Source of the DNA: CALNZV01 sp942491115
GTDB taxonomy: Bacteria > Desulfobacterota > Desulfobacteria > Desulfobacterales > UBA5852
NCBI GenBank assembly: GCA_942491115.1
Contig: CALNZV010000001.1
Location: forward strand, 558,001 to 622,000
Length of the DNA: 64,000 bases
Reading direction: 5' to 3'
In this document: positions 63,911 through 64,000 of the stretch, piece by piece
How the letters are laid out: every line of letters begins with the position of its first letter
Numbering within the stretch: position 1 is the first letter of the stretch
Position numbers and translations under genes: made by a program
Notes under the pieces: model-generated
The model's input: the letters and a program-made list of their open reading frames with translations, nothing else
Told to the model about the DNA's origin: nothing
Databases searched by the model: none

Positions 63911-64000
63911 AGGTACCCCTCTTCTGATGTAATGGTATGGCCAACCTGATGGGATTGGCGGTGCTGCATGATTCACCATGGGTGAAAAAAGCATTTTGCC

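Noticed and set aside
1..64000. tRNA, rRNA or CRISPR arrays
   Set aside because: No TTCGANNCC-type T-arm with a matching acceptor stem, no rRNA-like blocks and no regularly spaced short repeats were found by eye; a dedicated scan could still find a small RNA.

Overview
The window looks like the chromosome of a Gram-negative anaerobe, most probably a deltaproteobacterial (Desulfobacterota) relative of the sulfate reducers. Support comes from the Ni carbon monoxide dehydrogenase (CooS) with an Mrp/NBP35 ATPase, DUF169 and DUF5320 partners, the hybrid cluster protein Hcp, rubrerythrin beside a rubredoxin-glutamate synthase-like fusion, and a lipoprotein and OmpA-type protein that imply an outer membrane. 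The assignment is an inference; there is no rRNA or other marker gene. I saw no tRNA, rRNA or CRISPR array.

Layout. 1-4.1 kb: an edge-truncated EEP-family nuclease/phosphatase, a GNAT acetyltransferase, an unknown gene and a tartrate dehydrogenase-haloacetate dehalogenase pair. 4.9-13.5 kb: a six-gene minus-strand operon coding for a secreted animal-type heme peroxidase/dioxygenase, two catalase-related hemoproteins, a DyP peroxidase, a membrane protein and a small protein; this is the most unusual locus of the window and resembles an oxylipin-type pathway. 13.5-22 kb: long non-coding stretches, a truncated hemoglobin, an intact thiolase and an AI-2E family permease among broken genes (sigma54 activator, SDR, TRAP permease, a Tat-signal protein). 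22-30 kb: Hcp, cardiolipin synthase, a DUF2254 membrane protein, pieces of mechanosensitive-channel genes and a zinc-binding peptidase. 30.5-34.2 kb: a TIR-transmembrane-WD40 protein with an exported partner. 36.5-42.7 kb: a minus-strand operon built around CooS with a good sigma54-type promoter at its head. 43.7-50.8 kb: rubrerythrin and rubredoxin-GltB fusion, gamma-glutamyltranspeptidase and Lon. 51.6-54.4 kb: an EF-hand protein and an encapsulin operon with a hemerythrin cargo carrying the loading peptide. 54.8-62.3 kb: a heme c sensor-like protein, an OmpA-like protein, TrkA and TrkH, and a chimeric alpha/beta hydrolase-M23 ORF. 62.2-63.9 kb: a cNMP-binding thioredoxin-reductase-like flavoprotein.

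A repeat family of about 262 bp with roughly 17-bp terminal inverted repeats occurs three times (4143-4405, 15991-16251 inverted, 28332-28594), and a collapsed head-to-head pair of its ends sits at 21966-21991. It has no recognisable transposase, so it behaves like a MITE. One copy cuts a BON-domain gene short. The repeats coincide with the decayed part of the window.

How the genes work together: much of the window deals with oxidants and redox stress in an anaerobe (Hcp, rubrerythrin, hemoglobin, hemerythrin-loaded encapsulin, DyP, catalase-like proteins, TrxR-like protein), next to CO/C1 metabolism and envelope or ion homeostasis (Trk, Cls, AI-2E, DUF2254).
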